The translations under genes were made by a program, and so were the position numbers. This document shows positions 29,968 to 43,113 of a stretch of DNA of 64,000 nucleotides, in pieces. Origin of the DNA: Candidatus Berkiella aquae (GTDB lineage Bacteria; Pseudomonadota; Gammaproteobacteria; Berkiellales; Berkiellaceae); contig NZ_LKAJ02000001.1 of assembly GCF_001431295.2 (NCBI RefSeq), positions 2,108,001 to 2,172,000 on the forward strand. The letters are read 5' to 3'. Every line of letters begins with the position of its first letter. The first letter of the stretch is position 1. The notes beneath the pieces are model-generated. The model was not told where the DNA came from, searched no databases, and saw nothing but the letters and a program-made list of their open reading frames with translations.

Positions 29968-31233
29968 CTAATTCATATGCCGAATGATTTCATCACCAAA
30001 AGCTGAACAGCTAATCGTTTTTGCATCTTGCATTAGACGTCCAAAATCATAAGTGACTTGCTTAGCTGCAATCGCACCTTCCATACCATGAATAATCAAA
30101 TCGGCAGCTTCAAACCACCCCATGTGGCGCAGCATCATTTCAGCCGACAAAATTAATGAACCTGGATTCACTTTATCTTGGCCTGCATATTTGGGTGCAG
30201 TGCCATGGGTTGCTTCAAAAACGGCAACCTTATCACTGATATTCGCTCCAGGCGCAATCCCAATACCCCCCACTTGTGCCGCTAAAGCGTCAGAAATATA
30301 ATCACCATTAAGATTCAATGTCGCTATCACGCTATAGTCTTCGGGCCTGAGCAGAATTTGTTGTAAAAAAGCATCTGCAATCACATCTTTGATAATGATG
30401 TCTTTGCCTGTTTTAGGGTTTTTAATCGTTTGCCAAGGTCCACCTTCATAAGGTTTTCCACCAAACTCGGTTTTAGCCAGTTCATAGCCCCAATCTTTAA
30501 ATGCCCCTTCCGTAAATTTCATAATGTTACCTTTGTGAACCAAGGTTACAGAAGGTTTGTCATTATCGATGGCATATTGAAAAGCGCGACGAACTAAGCG
30601 TTTAGTACCCTCTTCAGAAACAGGCTTAATCCCAATACCACAATGCTCTGGGAAACGAATTTGCTGCACATCCATGGTATCACGTAAATAGGCGATTAAT
30701 TGTTTTGCTTGCACAGAATCGGCTTTCCACTCAATGCCTGCATAAATGTCTTCGGAGTTTTCACGAAAGATAACCATATCGGTTCGTTCAGGATGCTTTA
30801 CAGGGCTTGGTGTGCCTTTAAAATAACGTACCGGGCGTAAGCATACATACAAATCCAATTTCTGCCGTATCGCCACATTCAAAGAGCGAATACCACCACC
30901 CACTGGGGTTGTTAAAGGTCCTTTAATTGAAACCGCGAATTCATTCATTGCGGTTAAAGTTTCATCGGGCAACCATTGATCTTGGCCATAGACTTGGGTA
31001 GCTTTTTCACCCGCATAAATTTCCATCCAAGCAATGTTACGTTCACGTTGATACGCTTTCATCACAGCGGCATCGACCACTTTTCGCATCACGGGGGTAA
31101 TATCAACCCCAATACCATCACCTTCAACAAAGGGAATAATAGGGTTGTCAGGAACGCTTAATGAAGCGTCTTTATTCACTTGGATCTTGCTGCCTTCTTT
31201 GGGGATTACTAATTTTTGATAAGCCATCATCAA
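29968..31233 (-). CDS. icd: NADP-dependent isocitrate dehydrogenase
   Basis: This TCA-cycle enzyme converts isocitrate to 2-oxoglutarate, CO2 and NADPH. The 421-residue protein is of the E. coli type (416). It has the substrate loop [20 protein letters not shown] with the regulatory serine (Ser113 in E. coli), [14 protein letters not shown], and the metal/NADP region [19 protein letters not shown]...[11 protein letters not shown]. The start could be any of the tandem Met codons (MMMAYQK). It is divergent from mnmA. Confidence 0.97.
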   Translation of the reverse strand: MMMAYQKLVIPKEGSKIQVNKDASLSVPDNPIIPFVEGDGIGVDITPVMRKVVDAAVMKAYQRERNIAWMEIYAGEKATQVYGQDQWLPDETLTAMNEFAVSIKGPLTTPVGGGIRSLNVAIRQKLDLYVCLRPVRYFKGTPSPVKHPERTDMVIFRENSEDIYAGIEWKADSVQAKQLIAYLRDTMDVQQIRFPEHCGIGIKPVSEEGTKRLVRRAFQYAIDNDKPSVTLVHKGNIMKFTEGAFKDWGYELAKTEFGGKPYEGGPWQTIKNPKTGKDIIIKDVIADAFLQQILLRPEDYSVIATLNLNGDYISDALAAQVGGIGIAPGANISDKVAVFEATHGTAPKYAGQDKVNPGSLILSAEMMLRHMGWFEAADLIIHGMEGAIAAKQVTYDFGRLMQDAKTISCSAFGDEIIRHMN

Positions 31234-31359
31234 TGCCCTCTGATTGTTTTTGCGTAGAGACGATTAGTGTAGCCCAAAGCGTGTTTTGGCCGCAAAATAT
31301 TTCAAAATATGTTAGAATGCATATTCATTGCACATAGTTGACTAACACACTAATACTCT

Positions 31360-33848
<2,489 letters not shown>

Positions 33849-33862
33849 AATTAAAATAATCG

Positions 33863-33892
33863 CAGGCATGGGCTGTTCATGTTCCATGCCTG
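33863..33892 (+). terminator. Hairpin after purB
   Basis: CAGGCATGG (33863-33871) pairs perfectly with CCATGCCTG (33884-33892) across a 12-nt loop, starting 15 bp after the purB stop. It has no T-run, so it may be a weak or factor-assisted terminator. Confidence 0.4.
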
Positions 33893-34055
33893 AAGACTTT
33901 GTATTTCATACGCAGATCTAGCGTGTATATCAATCCTTGTAATTATCTTATCAAAAAAAGATAGACGGCTATTTTTAGACGCTAAACGGTACCTTAGTCA
34001 TTAAACGGGTATGGTAACATTCCTGACATTCGAACATTTCAATGCTGAGGTTACC

Positions 34056-37000
34056 ATGTCAAATAATGGCCCATCAAATCACAAACGCTATTTACCTGAA
34101 ACTGACAGACAACCTAGCAATCAGCGAGACAAGAAACCCAAGCAGCAAATTAATCGCTCTAAGGGTGGCTATGCTATTTTTAATATGATTAAGAAAATCA
34201 GTATAGTACCCAGTAGAACTTCAGCGAATAGATTAATCCCTGAATTATTAGATACCATTCGTCATTATCCTCAAAATCTTGCAGAAATAACGTCAGGTCA
34301 TACATTCTTAGATAACGCTTTGACTTATCCCATTTTGTGCAATGAGGATAAACAGTTAGCAGTGCAGATTAGTGAAATATTATTTGATTGTCTCATTGTA
34401 AGAATGAAGGCAACATTCAGCGAAAGGCAATTCAATACGATTCTGGCACAAAAAAATCCCGATCAATTTGGTATTTTACAACGCGCCATCTCATCCGGTT
34501 CGCAACATGTTGTTAGTAAAGTGATAGCACTGTTAACTGAAAAAAATAGAGAAAGCATTTTGCTTGATAATCTATCAACTCCTACTTTTGACGGATTTTT
34601 ACCACTACAGCAAGCTTATTTAACGGGGAATCGTGTCATCATTAAAATGATTCATGAATTGCTCAACCAATATCCAAATTTTTTAAATGAAAATTTAAAA
34701 AATATTACATTTTCAGGTTTTTCAATATTAGCCACGATCATTAAAGCTGGCACAACTGAAGACGTTGATGAAATGATCCATATTTTATCGACATCTGAGT
34801 ATCAAGACGCATTGAAATGTAATTTACAGAATTTAACCTATGATAAATTTAGCATATTGCAAGTTGCCATACGTTCAGGATCACTAATAAAAGTTGAGAG
34901 TGTGATAAAACTCTTATTAAGACCAGAAAACAAAGACATTCTTAGAACGACACTAAAGAATAAAACCGCTGATTCTTTCACAACGTTACTATGTTCATTT
35001 GCTAGCGATTCGCCAGAAATTATTAAAAAAGTAATTGAACTTTTTAACCAATCAGGAAATGAAGATTTAATCAAAGTTAATATTGAATGTACTAATACAC
35101 AAAATGATAATTTTTTACAATTAGCAATTTATACTAAAAATCCTACCATCGTGCAAATAGCTATCGATGTATTAAATGAACAAGATGATGACTTTCTTAC
35201 AAGATGTTTAAGTAATCGAACGAATAAAGGTTATATGATATTACAAGACGCTATCCGAACTGGCAATCAGTCTATCATGACCCTTGTCACAAATTTATTA
35301 TTACGCCCGAAATTAGAAAAAATACTTGCTGAAAATCTCACTAATAAAATCAATAGCGGTTTTTACTGCATGAACGATGCCATTAAGTCAGATGCCCCTG
35401 AAGTTCTTGAGGCATATATCAAATTAAGTGAAAAACATTTATCACAAAAAAAATGGCAGGAATTATTGTTAGTACAAACAGAAAAAGATGCCAATTATCT
35501 TCAATTAGCAGTCTTTGTTGGGAATCCCCTCCTCGTTGAACTTTATGTCCAAGCTATTCATCGAGCTTTTGGTGAAGAATCTGTTAACATTCTTCGAAAG
35601 ATGACGAATGAGATGACTGTGGCCTTTACCCCAAGAACGATTAAAGCGATGGACATAATAAAACCTTATTTCAATAACAGCAGAGTTCAAAATATAGAAA
35701 GAACGCCAGTCTATGTTCGCCCAACACTCAGATTACCTAGACTTTTCAACGATGCTTGCAAAGCGGAGTCCGAAAAAGAATATAAACAAATCTTATCTAA
35801 TATAAAGAAGGAAATCGCCAAAAATCCTCAAGAATTGGTAAGTTTTAGTCAAGATAAAAATTGGTCTCATTTTAATATGGTCTTGATGCACGTTAGTAAA
35901 GGTCAACACGATAAATTATTTGCGGCCAAAATAGTTAACGAATTATTTAACCTCTTATGGGAAGAAACAAATCAACGTTTCCCTGAAAAAATAGAGATCA
36001 TTTTAAGTGCCAAGAAAGAAGATGGAAGAAATCTGTTGTGTCACGCAGTAGGTCTACCCTTTGAAGATATTGTAAAATTCTTAATAGAAGTCTACTCTCA
36101 ACAGGGTCGAGAAACTTTGCTAAAAGAGACCTTGGTGTCAAAATCTTTGTTAGGATTGAGGATACTGCAATCTACTATTATCTCTCAATCAAATGCTAAT
36201 GTAGAAGCAATACTGAAACTCTTAGAAAAATTTCCAGAAGCACTAAGCAAAAATCTAGGGAATGTTTCAACTGAAGGGTATATGCCGGTTCATGAAGCTG
36301 TACGTGGCGGTTTCACCCCTATTCTAAAAAACCTTTTGAGTGTTTTAACCAGGCCACCATTTCACGCATTACTAGATGTTAATTTAAGAAATCAGACAGG
36401 CCATGGGTTTACGTTACTGACCGATGTATTAAAATCAGGAAATGTTGAAAACGTTAATCTTATAATCGAACATTCTGAAAAATATATGGATCGAGAGGCT
36501 TGGAAGCGAAGATTAAAAGATACCACACATAGCGGACATAATTGTCTTCATCATGCTACCAATTTTTGCAATATACAAGTTGCGCAAAGATTAGTAGATT
36601 CAATTATAGATGCTTTTGGTAATGAAGCTTCTAAAACACTAGATTCTCTCATGAATTCTCGTAACAAATTTCGCAAAGAACATGATTATAAAGCACTGCA
36701 TGGTTATATTAAACAAAGGCTTGATTCTAATAAAAAAGCACATGAGAAAGGAGCTGACTCAAGTATAAGAAAGCATAACGAAGACTTAGCTCAGACTCCT
36801 ATTGCGCCCTCACTTCCTTGGCGACTAGAACAAGTCGAAACTTCTTTAAGCCCAACAGTAGAGGTCGAAAATGTGATAGTCAATTCCGAGAATCGTCTTC
36901 CTGAATTTGATCAAGCCAAACTTTCAAGCGATGATGAAAAAGAAATGGTTATAGACCATGAAAATGATTCAGAAGATCTGTCAAATCTTAAAAATAAACA

Positions 37001-39782
37001 TCATCAGATTGAAGAAATGCCAGAAATAGATGTGGATGATGAAATAGATGACAGCGAGGATGTTCAACTCAACCAGAACGAAGCCATCGTCTCACCCTGT
37101 GCTGGTATTGATCCCAAATACCTTGGAGGCGTACTTCCAGCATTACCCCAACCTGAGACAAACGATCAAACAATAGAAAATGATGCATCGGCGATCACTT
37201 ACCTGCATGAGTATGAATTAACCCCATTTAAGCTATTAACCAAATCTAAAGAAGATGCCAATTCGCTCCAGATTTCCTTAAACTTGCCTGAATTTCATGC
37301 AGAATTCTATTCTGAACGTTTACTAGGTGATAATGAACAGGTAACATTTGTCTTAGCAGGCCGCAAAGAAGAAGCATTACTGCCTCGTCCTATTCGGGGC
37401 CGTTGTATCTTAGTATTGACACAAGAAGAGCATCAACATTTTGAAAATAAGCTGCCTCAAGGGTACGACGCATTAGTCATTAAAGCTATTCAAAGCGATT
37501 CCCATGGTCGATACCAACATTTGCACAAACCAACCGCACGAAGATTAGGATTATTTCTATTTGCACATCATATGAATCTTCTAACATTTATGATGATCGA
37601 CGACAATATCAAGAAAATTAAAGCCAATTGCCGTAACCCAGGTTGGGACAATTTCTATGAATTAATGAAAAATCAATTAGATAAACTCTATTGTGTATCC
37701 GTCAGAACCGATTTTAATAAAACACCCAAACCCGGTGAATTAGGATCTAAAATGTTCATGATCGATATGCAAGCATTAAAAGAACGAATTCCTAACTTGA
37801 AGAATATTTTTGCCCTTTTTCCCATTGCTGCCAATGAATGCCATTGGGGAGAAGACTATTGGATGCAACTAGCATTTTATGTTATTGCTAATTTTGAATC
37901 CCAAGGTTATGAAATACTTGATAAAGCATTAATCACTTTACAACGCTCAAAATCGAATCAAAACGCTTTTGCAAACACGGGAGCAAGAGCACGTCTTTTT
38001 GACAGCATTGATATCCAAGCCTTGCAGAAAATGGGATTAGATGAAGGCCGATGGGTAGAAGTGACGCATTCCCTTCTTAACGATATTATTTCCGAAAATA
38101 TAAATCGTTATCAGAAACGTAAAAAAGAAATTGAAAAAGCCGATTTACAGATAAAGCATGCACTTGCCAATCAGATCACACAATTACCAATACAATCAAA
38201 TGAACCTCAAGATGTGGAAGGTGAGTTTATTCAACGTTATCAATCATTCATTAAAACAACTCGCTTTAAGCGTGGGGTTTTTAGGCATTACCAATTATCC
38301 GCCATGGGAGCCATTAGCAAAGTAACTAACAATCATAACCGCTTGATTCTAGCCACCGGTGCTGGAAAAACTTATTTGCAATGTGAACTAATGCGCATGG
38401 CTTATCATACGGCTAAGGCTGGTGAACATATTATCGTTGTCACTCCACATATTGAATTGGTTAATCAATTTTACAATGATTTCATTGAATTCAATAAAAA
38501 TAATTCATCCACAAATAGAGAATTACAGATCCCACAAGAAGCGATCATTAAAGTATGCAGCCATAAGCAAAGTTGTCATGTTAAAACCATTTTAATGAAC
38601 GATAATATCGATAATCAGAAAAGTGTTCTTATTTTTTGCTCAGATAGTTTAGAAAAATTTGTCGAAGAAATGAATTATCAATTACCTCACGTACCTTTAA
38701 TTCTCTTGGATGAATACCATTATTATCCTTCAACCGTAGAAGATTTGATTAATAACTTAAGCGCTGGATCTTTAATTATTGGAGCGACTGCAACACCACC
38801 TGAATCGGATCGCTTAATCACAGCATACCGTTATACTAGAGCCCAAGGCGTTAAAGAAAAATATTTGGCTCCCGTCATTGCTGATAGCTTGAGCATGTCA
38901 TTTTCCAAGGAAAATGTTGCAATACTTATTCCTGCATTGCCAACGATTTTGCAAACACAAAATCATCCTAATTTTAGAGAAAAACAAAAACTTAAAGACT
39001 CAAAGGGGATTATTTACCTTCCATCGATTGCCGATTGTGAGCAAGCCTTAGCTGTTCTCAAAGAAGCGGGTATAACCGCATTTTGCATCCATAGTAAAAA
39101 TACCAAACACAAAGCAGAATTAGAAGCCTTTCTGGAAAACGATGATCCAGGCGTTTTGTTGGCAGTAAAAATGCTAAGAATCGGTTTTAACGCAAAAGAT
39201 TTAGGTTGGACCATCATTGCACAAAATGCAAAAGCGAAAGAGCATGCAAGCCGTTCTAATATTGAACAAATGATTGGCCGAGTCATGCGCTTGAATGGGG
39301 ATAAAGTTGGTTATGTTTTATGTTTCAAAGATGTCTTAGCTGAAGTCGTTAAACCCTTACTTGCCTCGCAGCCTATTACACAAAAAGTAAATCCAGATTA
39401 TTTAGCACAAAACAATGTCTATTTTGCCAAAGGGAATACTTGGAAGATCTGTGATGTTGCAAATGAGAAAAAATTTAATGAATTAATGAAACGAACATCG
39501 TTGTTCAAAAGAAAGTTTTCGATTACCAGTGAAGTTGTTCCAAAGTTTCAAATGGAGTCTGCATTAACAACTCATAACGAAGCAGATGAGGCGGATGATT
39601 CTGATTTCCTAACAATGATTTATTTTGGTGTCAAATCGATACCTTTAGTGCATGCATTTGAAAGTTCTAAAGCAAGCAAAGGAAGGCTTGCGGCAATAAT
39701 TGAAGAAATTATTGGCGATGAAATTGTTCCTTGGACTTTATCTGACAGTACTAATGAACACAAAGCATCAGTAAGAAAGTGA
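34056..39782 (+). CDS. Giant helical-repeat / glycosyltransferase-like / SF2 helicase fusion protein
   Basis: From ATG 34056 (GAGGT upstream; the frame opens at 34011) the product has 1908 residues. Residues about 50-880 are degenerate ankyrin-like helical repeats (FGILQRAIS, FSILQVAIR, GYMILQDAIR, GYMPVHEAV). Residues 930-1030 are an acidic linker. Residues about 1060-1330 contain ARRLGLFLFAHHMNLLTFMMIDDN, suggesting a GT-A-like fold with a DxD-type site. Residues about 1420-1780 form an SF2 helicase: Walker A ATGAGKT (about 1432), DEYH box (1551), motif III GATATPP, and motif VI QMIGRVMR (1738). No bacterial housekeeping protein has this architecture. Given the context it is a candidate secreted effector or an anti-nucleic-acid system. 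The C-terminal 100 residues are unknown. Confidence 0.8.
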   Translation: MSNNGPSNHKRYLPETDRQPSNQRDKKPKQQINRSKGGYAIFNMIKKISIVPSRTSANRLIPELLDTIRHYPQNLAEITSGHTFLDNALTYPILCNEDKQLAVQISEILFDCLIVRMKATFSERQFNTILAQKNPDQFGILQRAISSGSQHVVSKVIALLTEKNRESILLDNLSTPTFDGFLPLQQAYLTGNRVIIKMIHELLNQYPNFLNENLKNITFSGFSILATIIKAGTTEDVDEMIHILSTSEYQDALKCNLQNLTYDKFSILQVAIRSGSLIKVESVIKLLLRPENKDILRTTLKNKTADSFTTLLCSFASDSPEIIKKVIELFNQSGNEDLIKVNIECTNTQNDNFLQLAIYTKNPTIVQIAIDVLNEQDDDFLTRCLSNRTNKGYMILQDAIRTGNQSIMTLVTNLLLRPKLEKILAENLTNKINSGFYCMNDAIKSDAPEVLEAYIKLSEKHLSQKKWQELLLVQTEKDANYLQLAVFVGNPLLVELYVQAIHRAFGEESVNILRKMTNEMTVAFTPRTIKAMDIIKPYFNNSRVQNIERTPVYVRPTLRLPRLFNDACKAESEKEYKQILSNIKKEIAKNPQELVSFSQDKNWSHFNMVLMHVSKGQHDKLFAAKIVNELFNLLWEETNQRFPEKIEIILSAKKEDGRNLLCHAVGLPFEDIVKFLIEVYSQQGRETLLKETLVSKSLLGLRILQSTIISQSNANVEAILKLLEKFPEALSKNLGNVSTEGYMPVHEAVRGGFTPILKNLLSVLTRPPFHALLDVNLRNQTGHGFTLLTDVLKSGNVENVNLIIEHSEKYMDREAWKRRLKDTTHSGHNCLHHATNFCNIQVAQRLVDSIIDAFGNEASKTLDSLMNSRNKFRKEHDYKALHGYIKQRLDSNKKAHEKGADSSIRKHNEDLAQTPIAPSLPWRLEQVETSLSPTVEVENVIVNSENRLPEFDQAKLSSDDEKEMVIDHENDSEDLSNLKNKHHQIEEMPEIDVDDEIDDSEDVQLNQNEAIVSPCAGIDPKYLGGVLPALPQPETNDQTIENDASAITYLHEYELTPFKLLTKSKEDANSLQISLNLPEFHAEFYSERLLGDNEQVTFVLAGRKEEALLPRPIRGRCILVLTQEEHQHFENKLPQGYDALVIKAIQSDSHGRYQHLHKPTARRLGLFLFAHHMNLLTFMMIDDNIKKIKANCRNPGWDNFYELMKNQLDKLYCVSVRTDFNKTPKPGELGSKMFMIDMQALKERIPNLKNIFALFPIAANECHWGEDYWMQLAFYVIANFESQGYEILDKALITLQRSKSNQNAFANTGARARLFDSIDIQALQKMGLDEGRWVEVTHSLLNDIISENINRYQKRKKEIEKADLQIKHALANQITQLPIQSNEPQDVEGEFIQRYQSFIKTTRFKRGVFRHYQLSAMGAISKVTNNHNRLILATGAGKTYLQCELMRMAYHTAKAGEHIIVVTPHIELVNQFYNDFIEFNKNNSSTNRELQIPQEAIIKVCSHKQSCHVKTILMNDNIDNQKSVLIFCSDSLEKFVEEMNYQLPHVPLILLDEYHYYPSTVEDLINNLSAGSLIIGATATPPESDRLITAYRYTRAQGVKEKYLAPVIADSLSMSFSKENVAILIPALPTILQTQNHPNFREKQKLKDSKGIIYLPSIADCEQALAVLKEAGITAFCIHSKNTKHKAELEAFLENDDPGVLLAVKMLRIGFNAKDLGWTIIAQNAKAKEHASRSNIEQMIGRVMRLNGDKVGYVLCFKDVLAEVVKPLLASQPITQKVNPDYLAQNNVYFAKGNTWKICDVANEKKFNELMKRTSLFKRKFSITSEVVPKFQMESALTTHNEADEADDSDFLTMIYFGVKSIPLVHAFESSKASKGRLAAIIEEIIGDEIVPWTLSDSTNEHKASVRK

Positions 39783-39801
39783 TGGGCTAACAGTCTCATC
39801 A

Positions 39802-42800
39802 CTAATATTTTTTCGACTTCTTTTCATTATTGTCTTTAACAGTAGGCTTAGCATCATTAATAATATCTTCACTTGCCTTTCTAGCATCCTCTATTTCTTT
39901 TTTATTATTTTTATTTAGCACCACATCGGCCTCAGGATTCATCTTAATCAGTTGATTAATATAACTATCGCACAGCTTTTTGGTATTTGATGAAAAAACA
40001 TTGCTCTCTTTACTAATTTCCTGACGAATAGAATCTAAATAAGCAATCGTATTTTTAACAGCTTTTAATCCTTCTGCCGCATTTTGTGGTGGATTTTTTT
40101 TATAGTAATCCATGAGAGCTTGAATATTTTGATGCTGCTGTGCTCGCTCTTTACCTTTTCCTGTGAGTGATTTTCCAAGATCCCTTACTTCATTAATCAT
40201 AAAGTTTAACGTTTGATTGTCGCTTTTATGTTCAAGATCGTGATAGTTTTTAGCAATATTTTTATCATAGAATTTATGAATGAGTTCAATTTGTTGTAAC
40301 TGAGCATTTAAGATATTCTGACATTTGGTTGCATCAAGTTCAATGCCGTTTGCGCCCGCTTTTACACTTTCCAAATGGATAGACATTTGAGGGTTTTTAC
40401 GCGCCACAGCGTCTCTTATTGCAGCAAAGTCATTATGCGAAATCAAAACGCTACCTCCTTTATCTTGAATATCCGCAGAAGGTTTTATATTCTTGAGATA
40501 TTGTGCGACTAATCCTGAATTAGTGACAGCTTGACTTTTCTCAGCTTGTACAGCTGCCTGTTCTTTACGTTCTACCGCTTCACGCACAATTTTTTGTAAT
40601 ACTTGATCAGAGACAGCAGGAAGACTTACGATATAACCGTCATAGCCATTTTTTCCGCCAGCACCCACAACATTAACTTGTTGCAAGATTTTCTGATCCA
40701 CAACACCTTGTGTTTGCAACGTATCTATCATTAATTGTTTTAAGTTTGTTTGTCCGTCATTGGATGATGGATAAGTTTTACCGCTTTGTTCATACAAAGT
40801 ATTAATAAATTGACGATCATAGTGAGCAGAAGTAAGCTGAATCACAGGTTGGATTGGTTGGAGTTGCACTGGCTGAGGTTGTACTGGCATTACCGGTTTC
40901 ATAACTGGGGATTGCACTGGCATTACCGGTTTCATGGGTTGATGCTGCACTGGCATTACCGGTTTCATGGGTTGATGCTGCACTGGCATTACCGGTTTCA
41001 TGGGTTGATGCTGCACTGGCATTACCGGTTTCATAGGTTGAGAATGCACAGGCATTACCGGTTTCATTACCTGAGGTTGTATTGGAGGTTTTGTTGCTTC
41101 ATTTAAAAATTTATGTATCTGCTCTCTTGGGAATTCAACAGAAGGCAATGGTTTAAGAGGTGCATATCCATTGGCTTTGTCTAAACAAATAATAATCCCA
41201 TTATTCAACTCAAAGTGATATTGATTATTCGTTAGAGCAACATTTTTAGAGTGCGCAGAGCGTCCAATTTCCCAATCACCCTCAATCGTTTTCCATCCAA
41301 ATCCTTTTTCTATCATGTTATATCTTGAAAGCACATTAAAGAGTAGTTGTAATTCACTCATAGGCATTGGAGGGCTAATTGATTGGGAAGATTGCATTAC
41401 TAGCGGTTGTACTGGCATTGTCGGCGGTTTCATTGGTGGTTGCGCTGGCATTGTCGGCGCTTTCATTACCTGTGGTGACGATCCCACAGCAGATGCCTTC
41501 CCCATAGGTGGTGGCGGTATCTTTCCCATCGGCTGTAGTGGGGGTGGCGGTACTTTCCCCGCAATAGGCTGGGTTGAGGGAAAGATCTGTGCCTGCATTT
41601 TGGGTTGGGGCAGGGGCTGTGATGGGGACACTGCGGCAACTGTTGCACTCGCTTTCATCGCTTGTGCTTTTCCCCTAAATGTGGGCTGTACGACTTTCGC
41701 TAACATCGTTACACCACTACCCACTTCTCTTTCAAAGTCTCTATTATTTTCTTCTACTTTGCCATCTTTATAATGACAATAGTCAAATCTCTTAGGATCG
41801 TACGCGTAATGCCCTTGTTGCAAAATCCCTCTTCCCACCACATTTGTTATTTCATCTCTGAGTTTCACTAATTCGCTTTCTTTCTCCTTTATCTCCTTTG
41901 CAAGCTTAGGAATGGTTACTCCTTCAGGCGCTTCTGCGCCATTTTGCAGGCTGCTTTTCAATGCTTCTAATCTTTTTAGTTCTTTCCCTAATTCTTCTAC
42001 TTTTCCCACCACACCACGCAAAGTGGCTGATTGTAAAAGTGCTTCAATTTTATGCGGGTCCATTTCCACCAACGTGGTAGATTTTTCACCCGATCCATTC
42101 AGCATTCTTCTAGAATATTGCATCATAGCAATACTATCTCTTACCGCAGACAAAATATGGTCTTGTGTCAGTGAACCATTTTCTTTTAAAAAGTCTAAAT
42201 TTTTCCCCATAAGAGCGGCAATATTTTTTGCTGAGTTATCATGACCGCTACTTAAAGGGCTATATACCCTTAATAAATCAAGGCCATGTGCCATATTCAT
42301 CATTTCCAAATAAGTTTGTGGAAAGGTATTGGTATCTTTATCAGGAAAATGGATCCCATCTTTTTGCATTTTCTGTATCATAACGTAAGAGGTGTTATCT
42401 AGCTCTTTAAGCGGTATAGTGGGTGCCCCCATTAGCTCTACTACCCAAGCATCATGGTATAGTGCTTCCTTATCCCCTGCATACAAGTCAGGCCTTTCAT
42501 TTTTTATATACTCAAAAAAATTCTGAGCAGAATTTCCTCTATATCTTAAATAACGATCTCTATCTTCACCACTTTTAATCCCAAATCCGGTTTCATCTTC
42601 TCTCCCCGTTACACAAAAAAGCATCATCAGCTGTAGCCTTTCAAGATGTTTAGCATCTAATGCTTGATAAGCGGGACTGGAGGCATTATGGTCTAAAAAA
42701 CTTTTGATAGCGGGGATAAGAGCTGCTTGTCTTAATGAGTGTAATAGCTCATGGTTTGGTCTATGGATTATTTTGGCTACAGGACTACCAAAAGCTTGTG

Positions 42801-43014
42801 CTATTTTCTGCTTATCTATTTCACCTGTATCGATATTTAAGGCACCCATAAGTTGTTCAGGCAAATAGACCATACTACCATCCGTTAAAAGACAAATGGC
42901 TTTTTCTGAATATTTATGCCCCTCAGATCCACCTTGGTATGGCGTAGCGAGAAAGTTTTTGTGCGCATACTCGGCGGCACTTAAAAATGCCTCTTCATTT
43001 AAAAATGCTGCCAT
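39802..43014 (-). CDS. SidE-type phosphodiesterase-like protein with proline-rich repeat
   Basis: The N-terminal ~450 residues resemble the phosphodiesterase domain of Legionella SidE/Dup effectors, which cleave ADP-ribosylated or phosphoribosyl-linked ubiquitin. It has HRPNHELLHSLRQ (His88, His92), MLFCVTGREDETGF (Glu139, Glu141) and MMNMAHGLDLLRVY (His243), candidates for the His-Glu-His centre. There is no ADP-ribosyltransferase domain. Residues about 450-720 are Pro/Met/Gln-rich and include six exact-period copies of MKPVMPV-x3-P. The C-terminal 300 residues are helical with a Lys-rich tail. AAGGT lies 8 bp upstream of ATG 43014. It is convergent with the helicase fusion and downstream of the LuxR-type gene. 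The family assignment is from memory of motifs; a profile search is needed. Confidence 0.68.
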   Translation of the reverse strand: MAAFLNEEAFLSAAEYAHKNFLATPYQGGSEGHKYSEKAICLLTDGSMVYLPEQLMGALNIDTGEIDKQKIAQAFGSPVAKIIHRPNHELLHSLRQAALIPAIKSFLDHNASSPAYQALDAKHLERLQLMMLFCVTGREDETGFGIKSGEDRDRYLRYRGNSAQNFFEYIKNERPDLYAGDKEALYHDAWVVELMGAPTIPLKELDNTSYVMIQKMQKDGIHFPDKDTNTFPQTYLEMMNMAHGLDLLRVYSPLSSGHDNSAKNIAALMGKNLDFLKENGSLTQDHILSAVRDSIAMMQYSRRMLNGSGEKSTTLVEMDPHKIEALLQSATLRGVVGKVEELGKELKRLEALKSSLQNGAEAPEGVTIPKLAKEIKEKESELVKLRDEITNVVGRGILQQGHYAYDPKRFDYCHYKDGKVEENNRDFEREVGSGVTMLAKVVQPTFRGKAQAMKASATVAAVSPSQPLPQPKMQAQIFPSTQPIAGKVPPPPLQPMGKIPPPPMGKASAVGSSPQVMKAPTMPAQPPMKPPTMPVQPLVMQSSQSISPPMPMSELQLLFNVLSRYNMIEKGFGWKTIEGDWEIGRSAHSKNVALTNNQYHFELNNGIIICLDKANGYAPLKPLPSVEFPREQIHKFLNEATKPPIQPQVMKPVMPVHSQPMKPVMPVQHQPMKPVMPVQHQPMKPVMPVQHQPMKPVMPVQSPVMKPVMPVQPQPVQLQPIQPVIQLTSAHYDRQFINTLYEQSGKTYPSSNDGQTNLKQLMIDTLQTQGVVDQKILQQVNVVGAGGKNGYDGYIVSLPAVSDQVLQKIVREAVERKEQAAVQAEKSQAVTNSGLVAQYLKNIKPSADIQDKGGSVLISHNDFAAIRDAVARKNPQMSIHLESVKAGANGIELDATKCQNILNAQLQQIELIHKFYDKNIAKNYHDLEHKSDNQTLNFMINEVRDLGKSLTGKGKERAQQHQNIQALMDYYKKNPPQNAAEGLKAVKNTIAYLDSIRQEISKESNVFSSNTKKLCDSYINQLIKMNPEADVVLNKNNKKEIEDARKASEDIINDAKPTVKDNNEKKSKKY
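40886..41067. repeat. 33-bp tandem repeat, six copies, in-frame
   Basis: The 17-mer GGCATTACCGGTTTCAT recurs at 40886, 40919, 40952, 40985, 41018 and 41051, an exact 33-bp period. On the minus strand each unit encodes an 11-residue unit MKPVMPV-x3-P. The three central copies are identical over the whole unit, pointing to recent expansion. Confidence 0.92.
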
Positions 43015-43113
43015 AAAACAGACCTTACTGTAAACTTACACATAAATATAGACTGGCAAAAAAATAGAAGGTTCCACGAACTTTGTACCCTAGCTTGCCT
43101 TGAAACGAGTATA

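Noticed and set aside
40786..41106. Antisense ORF of repeated HWHYRFH units
   Set aside because: It mirrors the MKPVMPV repeat of the PDE-like gene and has no independent ribosome binding site or domain.
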